Position numbers and translations under genes: made by a program. 64,000 bases of DNA, taken from Saccharothrix tamanrassetensis. GTDB lineage: Bacteria > Actinomycetota > Actinomycetes > Mycobacteriales > Pseudonocardiaceae. This document shows positions 7,412 to 14,445 of the stretch, piece by piece (within the stretch, counting starts at the first letter, position 1; every line of letters starts with the position of its first letter). Location: contig NZ_JACHJN010000002.1 of the NCBI RefSeq assembly GCF_014203665.1, positions 62,001 through 126,000 on the forward strand, in the 5' to 3' direction. The notes below the pieces were generated by a model. That model was given only the letters and a program-made list of their open reading frames with translations. It was not told the DNA's origin and ran no database searches.

Positions 7412-7792
7412 ATGGGCATTCTGGTGCACGTGCTGCTGACCGCGGTGGCGGTCTGGGTCTCCACGGTCATCCCCGGCATCGACCTCGGGGAAGGCTCGAC
7501 ACCCGCGAAGATCGGCACGCTCCTCGGCGTGGCGCTGCTGTTCGGGCTCGTCAACGTGATCGTGAAGCCGTTGGTGAAGTTCTTCGGCTGCGTCTTCTAC
7601 CTGGTGACGCTCGGGCTGATCGGCCTGGTGGTGAACGGGCTGCTGTTCTGGCTCACCGGGTGGCTGGCGCAGCAGTTCGGCCTGCCGTTCGAGGTGACCG
7701 GCTTCTGGCCCGCGTTCTTCGGCGCGATCATCGTGGCGCTGGCCAGTTGGGTGCTGAACCTGGTGTACGACCGGATCACGGACGGGGACTGA
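7412..7792 (+). CDS. Phage holin family (PF04020-type) membrane protein
   Basis: 126 residues starting MGILVHVLLTAVAVWVSTV at ATG 7412. Four hydrophobic spans are visible. The block LFGLVNVIVKPLVKFFGC followed by LVTLGLIGLVVNGLLFWLTG is the hallmark of the Phage_holin_4_2/YvlD-like family. Despite the name, these are ordinary chromosomal membrane proteins in actinobacteria and there are no phage genes here. It is probably separate from the upstream surface-protein gene (37-bp gap). A strong bidirectional terminator follows at 7882-7928. Confidence 0.88.
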   Translation: MGILVHVLLTAVAVWVSTVIPGIDLGEGSTPAKIGTLLGVALLFGLVNVIVKPLVKFFGCVFYLVTLGLIGLVVNGLLFWLTGWLAQQFGLPFEVTGFWPAFFGAIIVALASWVLNLVYDRITDGD

Positions 7793-7881
7793 CCGGGGTT
7801 CGGAGGGTTGACCGGTTCGAGCTGACTGGTCTGAGGGCTGACCGGTCCGAGGGCCTGACTGGTTCGAGGGACTGGTCGACC
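7793..7881. repeat. Degenerate short tandem repeats (TGACCGGTTCGAGGG-like)
   Basis: Between the stop and the terminator, four or five imperfect copies of a 15-18-bp unit related to CTGACCGGTCCGAGGG follow each other. It is similar in style to the tandem repeats seen at 43505-43623. No coding frame is supported. Confidence 0.5.
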
Positions 7882-7928
7882 GAGAAGAAGGCCCGCCCGT
7901 CCACACAGGACGGGCGGGCCTTCTTCTC
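7882..7928. terminator. Bidirectional terminator between convergent genes
   Basis: GAGAAGAAGGCCCGCCCGTCC (split here as GAGAAGAAGG + CCCGCCCGTCC) at 7882-7902 is perfectly complementary to 7908-7928 around ACACA. The T-rich end TTCTTCTC and its complement serve both strands: the holin-like gene from the left and the Fe-S reductase gene from the right. Confidence 0.85.
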
Positions 7929-7935
7929 GGCTCTG

Positions 7936-10206
7936 CTAGCGCTGGGTGGGTGCCTTGTCCTCGTCCGGCAGCGGGGTGCCGGTGGGCACCTCGTCCGTCG
8001 GCACGTCCTGGCGCTCCTTGCCCCGGCGAACGGCGGTGAGCAGCAGTTGCGCCACGTCCACGACCTCCACGTGCGAGCCGGCCTGACCCTCGTTCTGGCG
8101 GGCCGTCACGCCGTCGGTGAGCATCACGCGGCAGAACGGGCAGCCGGTGGCGATCTTCGACGGGGCGGTGCCGAGCGCCTCGTCCACGCGGTCGATGTTG
8201 ATGCGCTTGCCGATGCGCTCCTCCATCCACATCCGCGCGCCACCCGCGCCGCAGCACATGGAGCGGTCGCCGTGGCGGGGCATCTCGCGCAGCTTCGCGC
8301 CGGACGCGCCGACCAGCTCGCGCGGGGCCTCGTAGACCTTGTTGTGCCGGCCCAGGTAGCACGGGTCGTGGTAGGTGACGTCCTCCGCGATCTCGGCGAC
8401 CGGCACCAGCCGGCGTTCCCGCACCAGGCGGTTCAGCAGCTGGGTGTGGTGCACGACCTCGAACTGGCCGCCGACCTGCGGGTACTCGTTGGCCAGGGTG
8501 TTGAAGCAGTGCGCGCACGTCACGACGATCTTGCGCTGACCGGGGTCGCGGCCGTCGAAGACGGTGTTGAGGACCTCGACGTTCTGCTGCGCCAGCATCT
8601 GGAACAGGAACTCGTTGCCCGCGCGCCGCGCCGGGTCACCGGTGCAGGTCTCCTCCGGTCCGAGCACGGTGTACTTGACGCCCGCGGTGTGCAGGAGCTC
8701 CGCGACGGCCCGGGTGGTCTTCTTGGCGCGGTCCTCGAAGGCGCCGGCGCAGCCGACCCAGAACAGGTACTCGGTGTCGCCGAGCTCGCCGTCGAACACC
8801 GGCACCGGGAAGTCCAGGCCTTCGGTCCAGGCCAGGCGGTCCTTGGCGTTCTGGCCCCACGGGTTGCCCTTGTTCTCCAGGTTCTTGAACATGCCGCCCA
8901 GCTCGGACGGGAAGTTCGACTCGATCAGCACCTGGTAGCGGCGCATGTCGACGATGTGGTCGACGTGCTCGATGTCCACCGGGCACTGCTCGACGCACGC
9001 GCCGCACGTGGTGCAGGACCACAGCACCTCGGGGTCGATGACGCCCAGCTCCTCGGCGCCGGCGATCAGCGGGCGCTCGGACTCGGCCATCGCCAGCACG
9101 TCGATGGACTCCAGGCGCTTCTGGTAGTCCTCGTACTTGTCCTCGGTCAGGCCGACCTCGTCGCCCGCCATGTCCCGGCTGCCGCCGGCCAGCAGGTAGG
9201 GGGCCTTGGCGAACGCGTGGTCGCGCAGCTGGGTGATGACCAGCTTCGGGGACAGCGGCTTGCCGGTGTTCCACGCCGGGCACTGGGACTGGCAGCGACC
9301 GCACTCCGTGCAGGTGCTGAAGTCCAGCCAGCCCTTCCAGGAGAAGTCCTCCACCTTGCCGACGCCGAACACGTCCTTGTCCGGGTCGGCTTCTTCGAGG
9401 TCGAGGACCTTGCCGCCGCTCATCATGGGCTTCAAGGCGCCGAGCGCGACCCCGCCGTCGTCCTCGCGCTTGAAGTAGATGTTGAAGAACGCGCTGAACC
9501 GGTGCCACGCGACACCCATGGTCAGGTTCCGCCCGACGACGATCAACCAGATCATGCCGGACAGCAGCTTGACGATCGCCATGATGGAGATCCAGTCGGG
9601 GCTGGCGGGCAGGATGTGGCTCAGCGGCTGCGTGACGAACGACGACCACAGCGGCGGGTCCTCCAGGCCGGAGGACTGCTTGAACGCCTTCACGCCGAGG
9701 ATGCCGAGACCCTCGATGATCACGACCGCTTCCACGAAGTAGGCGGCCTTGAAGCTCGAACCGGCGAACCGGGACAGCCGGTCGGCCCGGCGCGGGTGGT
9801 TGAGCTGGCGGATGATCGCGAGCGCGACACCGCCGACGACCGTGCCGAGGCCGAGCAGTTCGATGAGCAGGGCCCAGAGCGACCACGTGCCGATGACCGG
9901 CCAGTGGAACGGCGGGTAGAACACCTCGCCGTAGGCCTCGAACAGCACCGCGGAGCCGATGAGGAAGCCCCACATCACCATCCAGTGCCACGGGGCGACC
10001 TTGCGGAACTTGGCCATTCTGGTGTGCGCGACGAACTCCACGAGCAGGGTGCGCAGGCGCGGCCCGAACGGGCCGTTGCGAGTCGCGTCGGGCTGGCCCA
10101 GGCGGATGATCCTGATCATCCGGACCACACCGGCCACGAACAGACCCCAGGCGTACACGCTGACGGCGACGCCGATGGCGCCGAGGGTGAGCTGGAGGGC
10201 TCCCAT
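7936..10206 (-). CDS. Membrane-bound Fe-S oxidoreductase (HdrD/GlpC-like, Rv0338c type)
   Basis: 756 residues starting MGALQLTLGAIGVAVSVYAW at ATG 10206. The N-terminal third is an integral membrane domain with about five or six spans. Two 4Fe-4S motifs follow, CTECGRCQSQCP (about 303) and CTTCGACVEQCP (about 405). Two CCG-type domains follow these, with TCAHCFNT, HDPCYLGRHN and SMCCGAGGARMWMEE, as in heterodisulfide-reductase D subunits. The layout equals the large iron-sulfur protein near-universally present in mycobacteria (Rv0338c type), thought to pass electrons between a soluble donor and the quinone pool; the physiological partner is not established. It is monocistronic and shares a terminator with the convergent gene. 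Confidence 0.9.
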   Translation of the reverse strand: MGALQLTLGAIGVAVSVYAWGLFVAGVVRMIRIIRLGQPDATRNGPFGPRLRTLLVEFVAHTRMAKFRKVAPWHWMVMWGFLIGSAVLFEAYGEVFYPPFHWPVIGTWSLWALLIELLGLGTVVGGVALAIIRQLNHPRRADRLSRFAGSSFKAAYFVEAVVIIEGLGILGVKAFKQSSGLEDPPLWSSFVTQPLSHILPASPDWISIMAIVKLLSGMIWLIVVGRNLTMGVAWHRFSAFFNIYFKREDDGGVALGALKPMMSGGKVLDLEEADPDKDVFGVGKVEDFSWKGWLDFSTCTECGRCQSQCPAWNTGKPLSPKLVITQLRDHAFAKAPYLLAGGSRDMAGDEVGLTEDKYEDYQKRLESIDVLAMAESERPLIAGAEELGVIDPEVLWSCTTCGACVEQCPVDIEHVDHIVDMRRYQVLIESNFPSELGGMFKNLENKGNPWGQNAKDRLAWTEGLDFPVPVFDGELGDTEYLFWVGCAGAFEDRAKKTTRAVAELLHTAGVKYTVLGPEETCTGDPARRAGNEFLFQMLAQQNVEVLNTVFDGRDPGQRKIVVTCAHCFNTLANEYPQVGGQFEVVHHTQLLNRLVRERRLVPVAEIAEDVTYHDPCYLGRHNKVYEAPRELVGASGAKLREMPRHGDRSMCCGAGGARMWMEERIGKRINIDRVDEALGTAPSKIATGCPFCRVMLTDGVTARQNEGQAGSHVEVVDVAQLLLTAVRRGKERQDVPTDEVPTGTPLPDEDKAPTQR

Positions 10207-10297
10207 TGTGGTGGCGGCCTTTCTCGTCCGTTCTCCTGGCTGGGCAGCCTACGCCCGACTACTCACGGGTAACCACCTGAGCGTGGCCGATCACATA

Positions 10298-10325
10298 AAC
10301 TAGTGGGACAGGTGTTCAACTAGTT
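10298..10325. promoter_or_regulatory. Candidate TetR operator ahead of the SMR/TetR pair
   Basis: AACTAGT (10298-10304) and ACTAGTT (10319-10325) form an inverted repeat; the second half is itself the palindrome CAACTAGTTG. The first half overlaps a -10-like TAAACT. The TetR-type gene is the second gene of this operon, so self-control of the pair is the simplest reading. Confidence 0.5.
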
Positions 10326-10337
10326 GGGAGGTGCGCT

Positions 10338-10673
10338 GTGGTGTACCTGCTGCTCGCACTGGCGATCATGGGCGAGGTGGTGGCCACCGTGTCGCTGAAG
10401 CTGTCCGAGGGGTTCACCAAGCCGTGGCCGGTGGTGGCGGTGGTGGTGGGGTACCTCGTGGCGTTCACCTCGCTCGGGTACGTGTTGAAGGCGGGGATGC
10501 CGATCGGCGTGGCGTACGCGATCTGGTGCGCGTTCGGCATCGCGGCGGTGGCGGCGGTCGGTGTGGTGCTGTTCGAGGAGCCGATCAACCTCACCATGAT
10601 CGGCGGACTCGTGCTGGTCGTGCTGGGTGTGGTGGCGATCGAGCTGGGCAGTGCCGGTGCGTCCGCCGGCTGA
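10338..10673 (+). CDS. Small multidrug resistance (SMR) family transporter
   Basis: 111 residues with four membrane spans. MVYLLLALAIMGEVVATVSL carries the essential Glu of SMR proteins (E13 here, E14 in EmrE), and the fourth helix GLVLVVLGVVAIEL is typical. SKLSEGFTKPWP-type TM1-TM2 loop (LKLSEGFTKPWP) and GMPIGVAYAIWCAFGIA (TM3) match the EmrE/QacC branch. It acts as a dimer, exchanging cationic compounds for protons. GTG 10338 lies behind GGGAGG. The TetR-type gene starts inside its 3' end, so the two are coupled. Confidence 0.93.
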   Translation: MVYLLLALAIMGEVVATVSLKLSEGFTKPWPVVAVVVGYLVAFTSLGYVLKAGMPIGVAYAIWCAFGIAAVAAVGVVLFEEPINLTMIGGLVLVVLGVVAIELGSAGASAG

Positions 10674-11193
10674 CGGGCGCAGGGCGAGGGGCGAGCGGCG
10701 GCGGCGTGCGCTGCTCGCGGCGACGCTGCGGGTGATCGAGCGTGAAGGGGTGGCCGGGGTGTCGCACCGGTCCGTGGCCCGTGAAGCCGACCTGCCGGTG
10801 TCGTCGTCGACGTACTACTACGCGACCCTGGACGACCTGCTGATCGCGACGTTGACGTGGTCCGCGCGGGAGATGGCGCTGGGGTTCGGGGCGGTCAAGC
10901 CGACGCCGGGTTCGGTGGCCCGGTTCCTGGCGGAGGCCGTGGGGGTGAACCGGGGGCGGACGCTGGCCGAGTACGAGCTGTACCTGCTGGCGGCGCGGCG
11001 GCCCGAGCTGCGGCCGGCGGCCCGCCGGTGGATCACGCTGCTGTCGTCCGTGTTCGGCACGATGGAGCCGGCGGCGTTCCTGGGGTTCGTGGCGGCGCTG
11101 GACGGGCTGCTGATCCAGGGCCTGATCGCGGATTTCCCCCCAACGGCGGAACAGATGGAGCCGGTCGTGTCCCTTCTGATGCCCTCTCGATGA
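10651..11193 (+). CDS. TetR-family regulator coupled to the SMR transporter
   Basis: 180 residues from GTG 10651 (GTG 10657 is an alternative), starting 23 bases inside the SMR gene. The helix-turn-helix is RRRALLAATLRVIEREGVAG, VSHRSVAREADLPVSSSTYY and FxxLDDLL-type YATLDDLL. The ligand domain (about 60-180) includes EYELYLLAARRPELRPAARR, as in regulators of the TetR_C_31-like group. It probably represses this operon through the inverted repeat at 10298-10325. The stop overlaps the next ATG (ATGA). Confidence 0.9.
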   Translation: MPVRPPADGRRARGERRRRALLAATLRVIEREGVAGVSHRSVAREADLPVSSSTYYYATLDDLLIATLTWSAREMALGFGAVKPTPGSVARFLAEAVGVNRGRTLAEYELYLLAARRPELRPAARRWITLLSSVFGTMEPAAFLGFVAALDGLLIQGLIADFPPTAEQMEPVVSLLMPSR

Positions 11194-11789
11194 CCTTCAC
11201 GCGGGACACTGTGGGCATGAAGTTCGCCGGACGCGAGTCGTGGCAGGTGTCGCACGGGACGAACCAGACGGTCAACACCGCTCTGTTCCTCCGTGACACG
11301 TTGGCGCTGTCGGTCGACACCGTGCCGGAACTGCCTGGCCTGGACCCGTCGGTGCCGGTGTTCGTGCCGCCGGGGGTGGATCGCGGCGGGGCGGCGGAGG
11401 AGTGGCTCGGGTGGTGGGCGGACGTGCTCGACCACGCCCGGACGGAGCTGCCCTCGGGGTCGCCGATCGACCCGGGCGGGGCGTCGTTGGCCATCCGGCC
11501 CAGCTTGCGGGCGGCGGTGCTGGCGTTGAAGGGCGCGGCTTCGGAGTACGAGCGGGTGCACGCGGGGCGGTCGCCCGGTGCGTTGCCGGTCGGGGAGGTC
11601 GTGCGGGGGGTGGAGAGCCGGCTGGGGCGGTACGTGAAGCCGTTCCGGTTGGTGATCACGGTGGTTTCGGTGCAGGGGTTGGTGTGGGAGCGGATGACGG
11701 AGTCGCACGTGATCGCTTCGGAGCGGTTCCTGGGGGATCCGGCGCGGTGTGCTCCGGCGTTGCGTGCGGTGGTGGAGTCGTTGGCTTGA
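11190..11789 (+). CDS. Hypothetical protein, third gene of the SMR/TetR operon
   Basis: About 200 residues from ATG 11190, which overlaps the TetR stop; ATG 11217 (MKFAGRESWQVSHGTN) is a good alternative start. The sequence has no membrane span or signal peptide and two features of note: SWQVSHGTNQTVNTALFLRD near the start and a C-terminal half rich in V and R. I recognise no family. The tight coupling to a drug-efflux/regulator pair suggests a related role, but nothing catalytic can be pointed out. A GGCTTGAG microsatellite begins inside its last codons. Confidence 0.72.
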   Translation: MTFTRDTVGMKFAGRESWQVSHGTNQTVNTALFLRDTLALSVDTVPELPGLDPSVPVFVPPGVDRGGAAEEWLGWWADVLDHARTELPSGSPIDPGGASLAIRPSLRAAVLALKGAASEYERVHAGRSPGALPVGEVVRGVESRLGRYVKPFRLVITVVSVQGLVWERMTESHVIASERFLGDPARCAPALRAVVESLA

Positions 11790-11822
11790 GGGCTTGAGGG
11801 CTTGAGGGCTTGAGGGCTTGAG
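11783..11822. repeat. 8-bp microsatellite GGCTTGAG x5
   Basis: Five exact copies of GGCTTGAG, the first running through the stop codon of the preceding gene, then a degenerate copy GGCTTCGG and a long G-rich tail to about 11945 with scattered GGGCTTGAGG/GGGCTGAGG remnants. Copy number should vary between strains. The rest of 11823-12088 has no gene. Confidence 0.8.
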
Positions 11823-12088
11823 GGCTTCGGGCTGAAGGCTGAGGGGCCTGGTTCGAAGGGGCTTGGACTTGAGGGGCCTGGGCCTGGGGCTGAGGGCTGA
11901 GGGTGGGCTTGAGGGTCTTCAGCTGAGAGTTCGAGGGTTGGGCTGCGTGGCGGTTCTCAGCTTTGGGCGCGGGGATTGTCGTACCTGGCTGGTTGGGTGT
12001 GTGTCGGGGGCGTTCACGTCGAGGGGACGCCTGCGGAGCGTGGCCTCGGGGTGGATTCGGTGGGTTGGGGTCTACGGGCTTGAAAAGC

Positions 12089-12312
12089 GTCCTCGCCGGA
12101 CGGGCTGGCCGCCAAGGATCTCCACAAAAGCCCTTCAAAGCTCTTCGAGCCTTGAAGGGCGGTGGTCTGCGTGTCCTCCCCGTATGACCTGGTCGGAGAC
12201 AACCACATGCGTCAAGGGCAGATCGTGAGGGTGTGTTCGGTGGTCGCGGGTTCGATCTGCCCTTGACACATGCGGTTCGCTGGCGCGCAGGCCATACGGG
12301 GATGACACGCAG
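12089..12312. repeat. Large hairpin element A (box plus 146-bp near-palindrome)
   Basis: The box GTCCTCGCCGGACGGGC (12089-12105) is followed by a variable part and then an imperfect palindrome from 12167 to 12312. Outer ends read CTGCGTGTCCTCCCCGTATG and, inverted, CTGCGTGTCATCCCCGTATG. The inner stem GTCAAGGGCAGATCG (12211-12225) pairs perfectly with CGATCTGCCCTTGAC (12253-12267). The same box and outer ends recur near 42.0-42.5, 52.4-52.8 and 63.1 kb. No transposase is present. Confidence 0.8.
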
Positions 12313-12320
12313 CAGCAGGG

Positions 12321-12460
12321 GTGTGCGCTGGCGCGCAGCCGGATCGCAGGTGTGCGCGGGGCGCGCAGGCGGATCGCAGGTGTGCGCGGGGCGCGCAGGC
12401 GGATCGCAGGTGTGCGCGGGGCGCGCAGGCGGACCACAGGTGTGCGCGGGGCGCGCAGCC
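12321..12460. repeat. 30-bp tandem repeat, five units
   Basis: The unit GTGTGCGCGGGGCGCGCAGG + CGGATCGCAG is repeated at 12321 (29 bp, variant), 12350, 12380, 12410 and, partly, 12440. The middle units are identical. It starts right after hairpin element A and the first unit resembles the element's flank (GGTGTGCGC also follows the other elements), so it seems to have grown from the element edge. Units abut directly without spacers, so it is not CRISPR. Confidence 0.85.
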
Positions 12461-12590
12461 GGTGGGCGGGGGTTCGCTGACGGATGGGGTAGGGACAGCC
12501 CCCGTAGTGGGTCGGGGGCCTTCCTGGTGTCGGTGGGCGGGGCCGGGTCCTAGTTTGTGGGTAATGACCTTGATGCCTGAGGGGGCAGTG

Positions 12591-13376
12591 GTGGTTAAGC
12601 GGATCGCGTTGGCGGCCGTCATGGCGGTGGCTGTGGCGGGGGCGCTGTCGTCTTGTGTGCGGCTGGTGCAGAACAGCTTCGATGATCGGCACGAGGTGAC
12701 CGAGACGGTTTCCACTGTTCGCCTTCAGAACGGTTCGGGGAACGTCGTGGTGCGCAGTCGGGACGGGGCCGGGAGCACCGAGGTCCGGCGGAAGGTCGAG
12801 TACCCGAAGGACGCCGACAAGCCGACCGGGGTCACGCACCGGTTGGAGGGCGACACCCTCGTGCTCGACGGGTGCGGCAACCGGTGTTCGGTCAACTACG
12901 AGGTCACCGTGCCTTCCAAGGACGTGAAGATCCTCGGGGACAACAGTTCCGGTGACGTGACGCTGGACGGTGTGGCCAGTGTCGAGATCAGTGTCGGGTC
13001 GGGCAACGCGACCGTCCGCAACGTGGCCGGGGTGGTCCGGGTGGACAACGGCTCCGGTGACGTCATCGGTTCGGACATCGGCGGGGAGTTCAACGGCAAG
13101 GTCGGGTCCGGGGACATCCGGTTGTCGAAGATGAGCGGGCCGGTGATGGTGGACAACAACTCCGGCAACATCGATGTCGAGATGGCGGCCGTGCGACCCG
13201 TGCGCGCGGAGGCCGGGTCGGGCAACGTGAACGTGCGGGTGCCGCAGGGTGCGTACCGGGTCGAGGTCGAAGCCGGCAGCGGGGACAAGAACATCGACGT
13301 GAAGAGCGATCCGAACGCCTCCGTCGAGCTGGTCCTGCGGTCCAACAGCGGCGACCTGACGTTGCGCGCCGCCTGA
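12591..13376 (+). CDS. Lipoprotein with DUF4097-type beta-strand repeats
   Basis: GTG 12591 (or 12588) lies behind GAGGGGG; ATGs at 12564 and 12573 are possible but lie 5' of that site. A lipoprotein signal (VKRIALAAVMAVAVAGALSSC, lipobox LSSC) places it on the outer face of the membrane. The mature part (about 240 aa) is built of repeats such as NGSGNVVVRSRD, NSSGDVTLDGV, NGSGDVIGSDI and NNSGNIDVEM, the right-handed beta-repeat of the DUF4097/putative adhesin family. One Cys pair (CGNRC) interrupts the first third. Function of the family is not established; it is often near envelope-stress regulators. A GC-rich terminator follows. Confidence 0.88.
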   Translation: MVKRIALAAVMAVAVAGALSSCVRLVQNSFDDRHEVTETVSTVRLQNGSGNVVVRSRDGAGSTEVRRKVEYPKDADKPTGVTHRLEGDTLVLDGCGNRCSVNYEVTVPSKDVKILGDNSSGDVTLDGVASVEISVGSGNATVRNVAGVVRVDNGSGDVIGSDIGGEFNGKVGSGDIRLSKMSGPVMVDNNSGNIDVEMAAVRPVRAEAGSGNVNVRVPQGAYRVEVEAGSGDKNIDVKSDPNASVELVLRSNSGDLTLRAA

Positions 13377-13387
13377 GAGGTCGGTGG

Positions 13388-13414
13388 TCGGGGCCCGCCC
13401 GGGGCGGGCCCCGA
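13388..13414 (+). terminator. Hairpin terminator after the beta-repeat lipoprotein
   Basis: TCGGGGCCCGCCC (13388-13400) pairs with GGGCGGGCCCCGA (13402-13414), 12 bases past the stop. There is no T-tract, as is common in high-GC actinomycetes. Confidence 0.75.
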
Positions 13415-13495
13415 CGATCACCCGGTTGGGGTGGTCCGCCGTGTCCCTCTGATGGATAACCTGGTCAGGTCGACGTCGACGCGTCGGAGGTTGCG

Positions 13496-13714
13496 TTGAT
13501 CGGACTGGCCAGTTGGGTGACCGAAGCCACGCCCGCGGTGATCTCCGTGACCGCTGTGGCGGGCCTCCGCTTCCTGCTCTTGCTGCTCGTGATCCTCCCG
13601 TTGATCTGGTCCGGCAAACCGGCGCGCCGGCGGGCTGCCGCCGACGCGCTGCGGATCCTCACCAGGCGCCGGCCGCGCGGGGACGACCGGTCGTCGCCGG
13701 ACCAGGGCTCCTGA
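13496..13714 (+). CDS. Small single-span membrane protein, 72 aa
   Basis: Starts at TTG 13496 with GGAGG five bases upstream. The only notable feature is one strong membrane span (LRFLLLLLVILPLIW, about residues 24-38) followed by a basic tail (KPARRRAAADALRILTRRRP). No family is recognised; small basic single-span proteins like this are common in the group. Its TGA is directly followed by the inverted stop of the convergent gene (TGATCA at 13712-13717). Confidence 0.6.
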   Translation: MIGLASWVTEATPAVISVTAVAGLRFLLLLLVILPLIWSGKPARRRAAADALRILTRRRPRGDDRSSPDQGS

Positions 13715-14278
13715 TCAGGCGTTCTGCTCGTACGCCGCGCGCAGGAGCGCTTCCACCTCCCCGTCCACCTCATCGGTCCCGGTCAGCGACACCTTGTGGG
13801 TCGACTGGCCGGGACCGCCTGGTGCCAGCCGGCCGCCGGTCGGGGCTTCGGTGAAGCGCAGGCCGAGGTCCACCCTGGTCGCGAGGGCCTGGACGGCGGC
13901 GAACTGGCGCCCCCGCACGAACGGCACGTAGGTCGCGCGACCCTCGGCGCGGACGTCCTCGCCCAGGGAGAGCGCCAGTACGGCGATCCGGTCGTAGACG
14001 GGCCGCAGAGGTGCCTTGCGCCCGGTGTACTGCGAGTCGACGTACTCCGCCAAGGTCGGTTCCACCCAGCCCGCCGCACGGGCCGCCGCGTCGGCGATGG
14101 CCCACTGCGAGTTCTGCCTCACGCCATGGGTGTCCCGCAGCCACGCGCGGACCGTCTTCCGGTCGGTCGGGTCGAGGCCGGAGTCCGCCACCAGCGCGAC
14201 CCATTCGTCCAGCGTGCGGCCGGTGCGCTCGAGCATGGAGGCAGTAACGGCGGCCGTCATGTCCGCGGGCGAGTCCAT
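13715..14278 (-). CDS. DUF4287/DUF5655 domain protein
   Basis: 187 residues from ATG 14278. The N-terminal part ([20 protein letters not shown], then [20 protein letters not shown]) is the DUF4287 pattern. The second part has [54 protein letters not shown] and LLRAAYE, which is DUF5655. The pair is found as a stand-alone cytosolic protein in many actinobacteria; its function is unknown. It is divergent from dnaK, and its upstream region contains the HAIR operators, so heat-shock regulators might influence it as well. Confidence 0.85.
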   Translation of the reverse strand: MDSPADMTAAVTASMLERTGRTLDEWVALVADSGLDPTDRKTVRAWLRDTHGVRQNSQWAIADAAARAAGWVEPTLAEYVDSQYTGRKAPLRPVYDRIAVLALSLGEDVRAEGRATYVPFVRGRQFAAVQALATRVDLGLRFTEAPTGGRLAPGGPGQSTHKVSLTGTDEVDGEVEALLRAAYEQNA

Positions 14279-14348
14279 GGGTCGAGTGTCCCGGATCACC
14301 GTCAGCCGGGAACACCCGACGACTCCCACTCGTTGGACGAGCAGAAAG

Positions 14349-14408
14349 ATTGAGTCGAGTGGACTCAAGTCGGGGCAGCCTGGCAAACTTGAGTCCACGC
14401 CGCTCAAC
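14349..14408 (+). promoter_or_regulatory. Two HAIR (HspR) operators upstream of dnaK
   Basis: HAIR consensus is CTTGAGT-N7-ACTCAAG. Copy 1 at 14349-14369 is (A)TTGAGT-N7-ACTCAAG; copy 2 at 14388-14408 is CTTGAGT-N7-GCTCAAC. They lie 38-97 bases upstream of the dnaK ATG. HspR is encoded as the last gene of the same operon, giving the classic DnaK-HspR feedback loop. Confidence 0.92.
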
Positions 14409-14445
14409 GCGGGGCTCTCACAGACGCACTACCAGGAGGAATCCA

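Noticed and set aside
7412-7792. Prophage remnant suggested by the holin-family protein
   Set aside because: The family is common as a chromosomal gene and no other phage gene is present.
4952-8518. A very long minus-strand open frame covering the CDF gene, the LASTG gene and more
   Set aside because: Only 4952-5923 has CDF sequence; the rest is Arg/Pro/His-rich translation opposite real plus-strand genes, a common effect of high third-position GC.
12321-12460. Tandem repeats considered as a CRISPR array (also 43505-43623)
   Set aside because: Units are directly adjacent with no spacers, and no cas genes are present.
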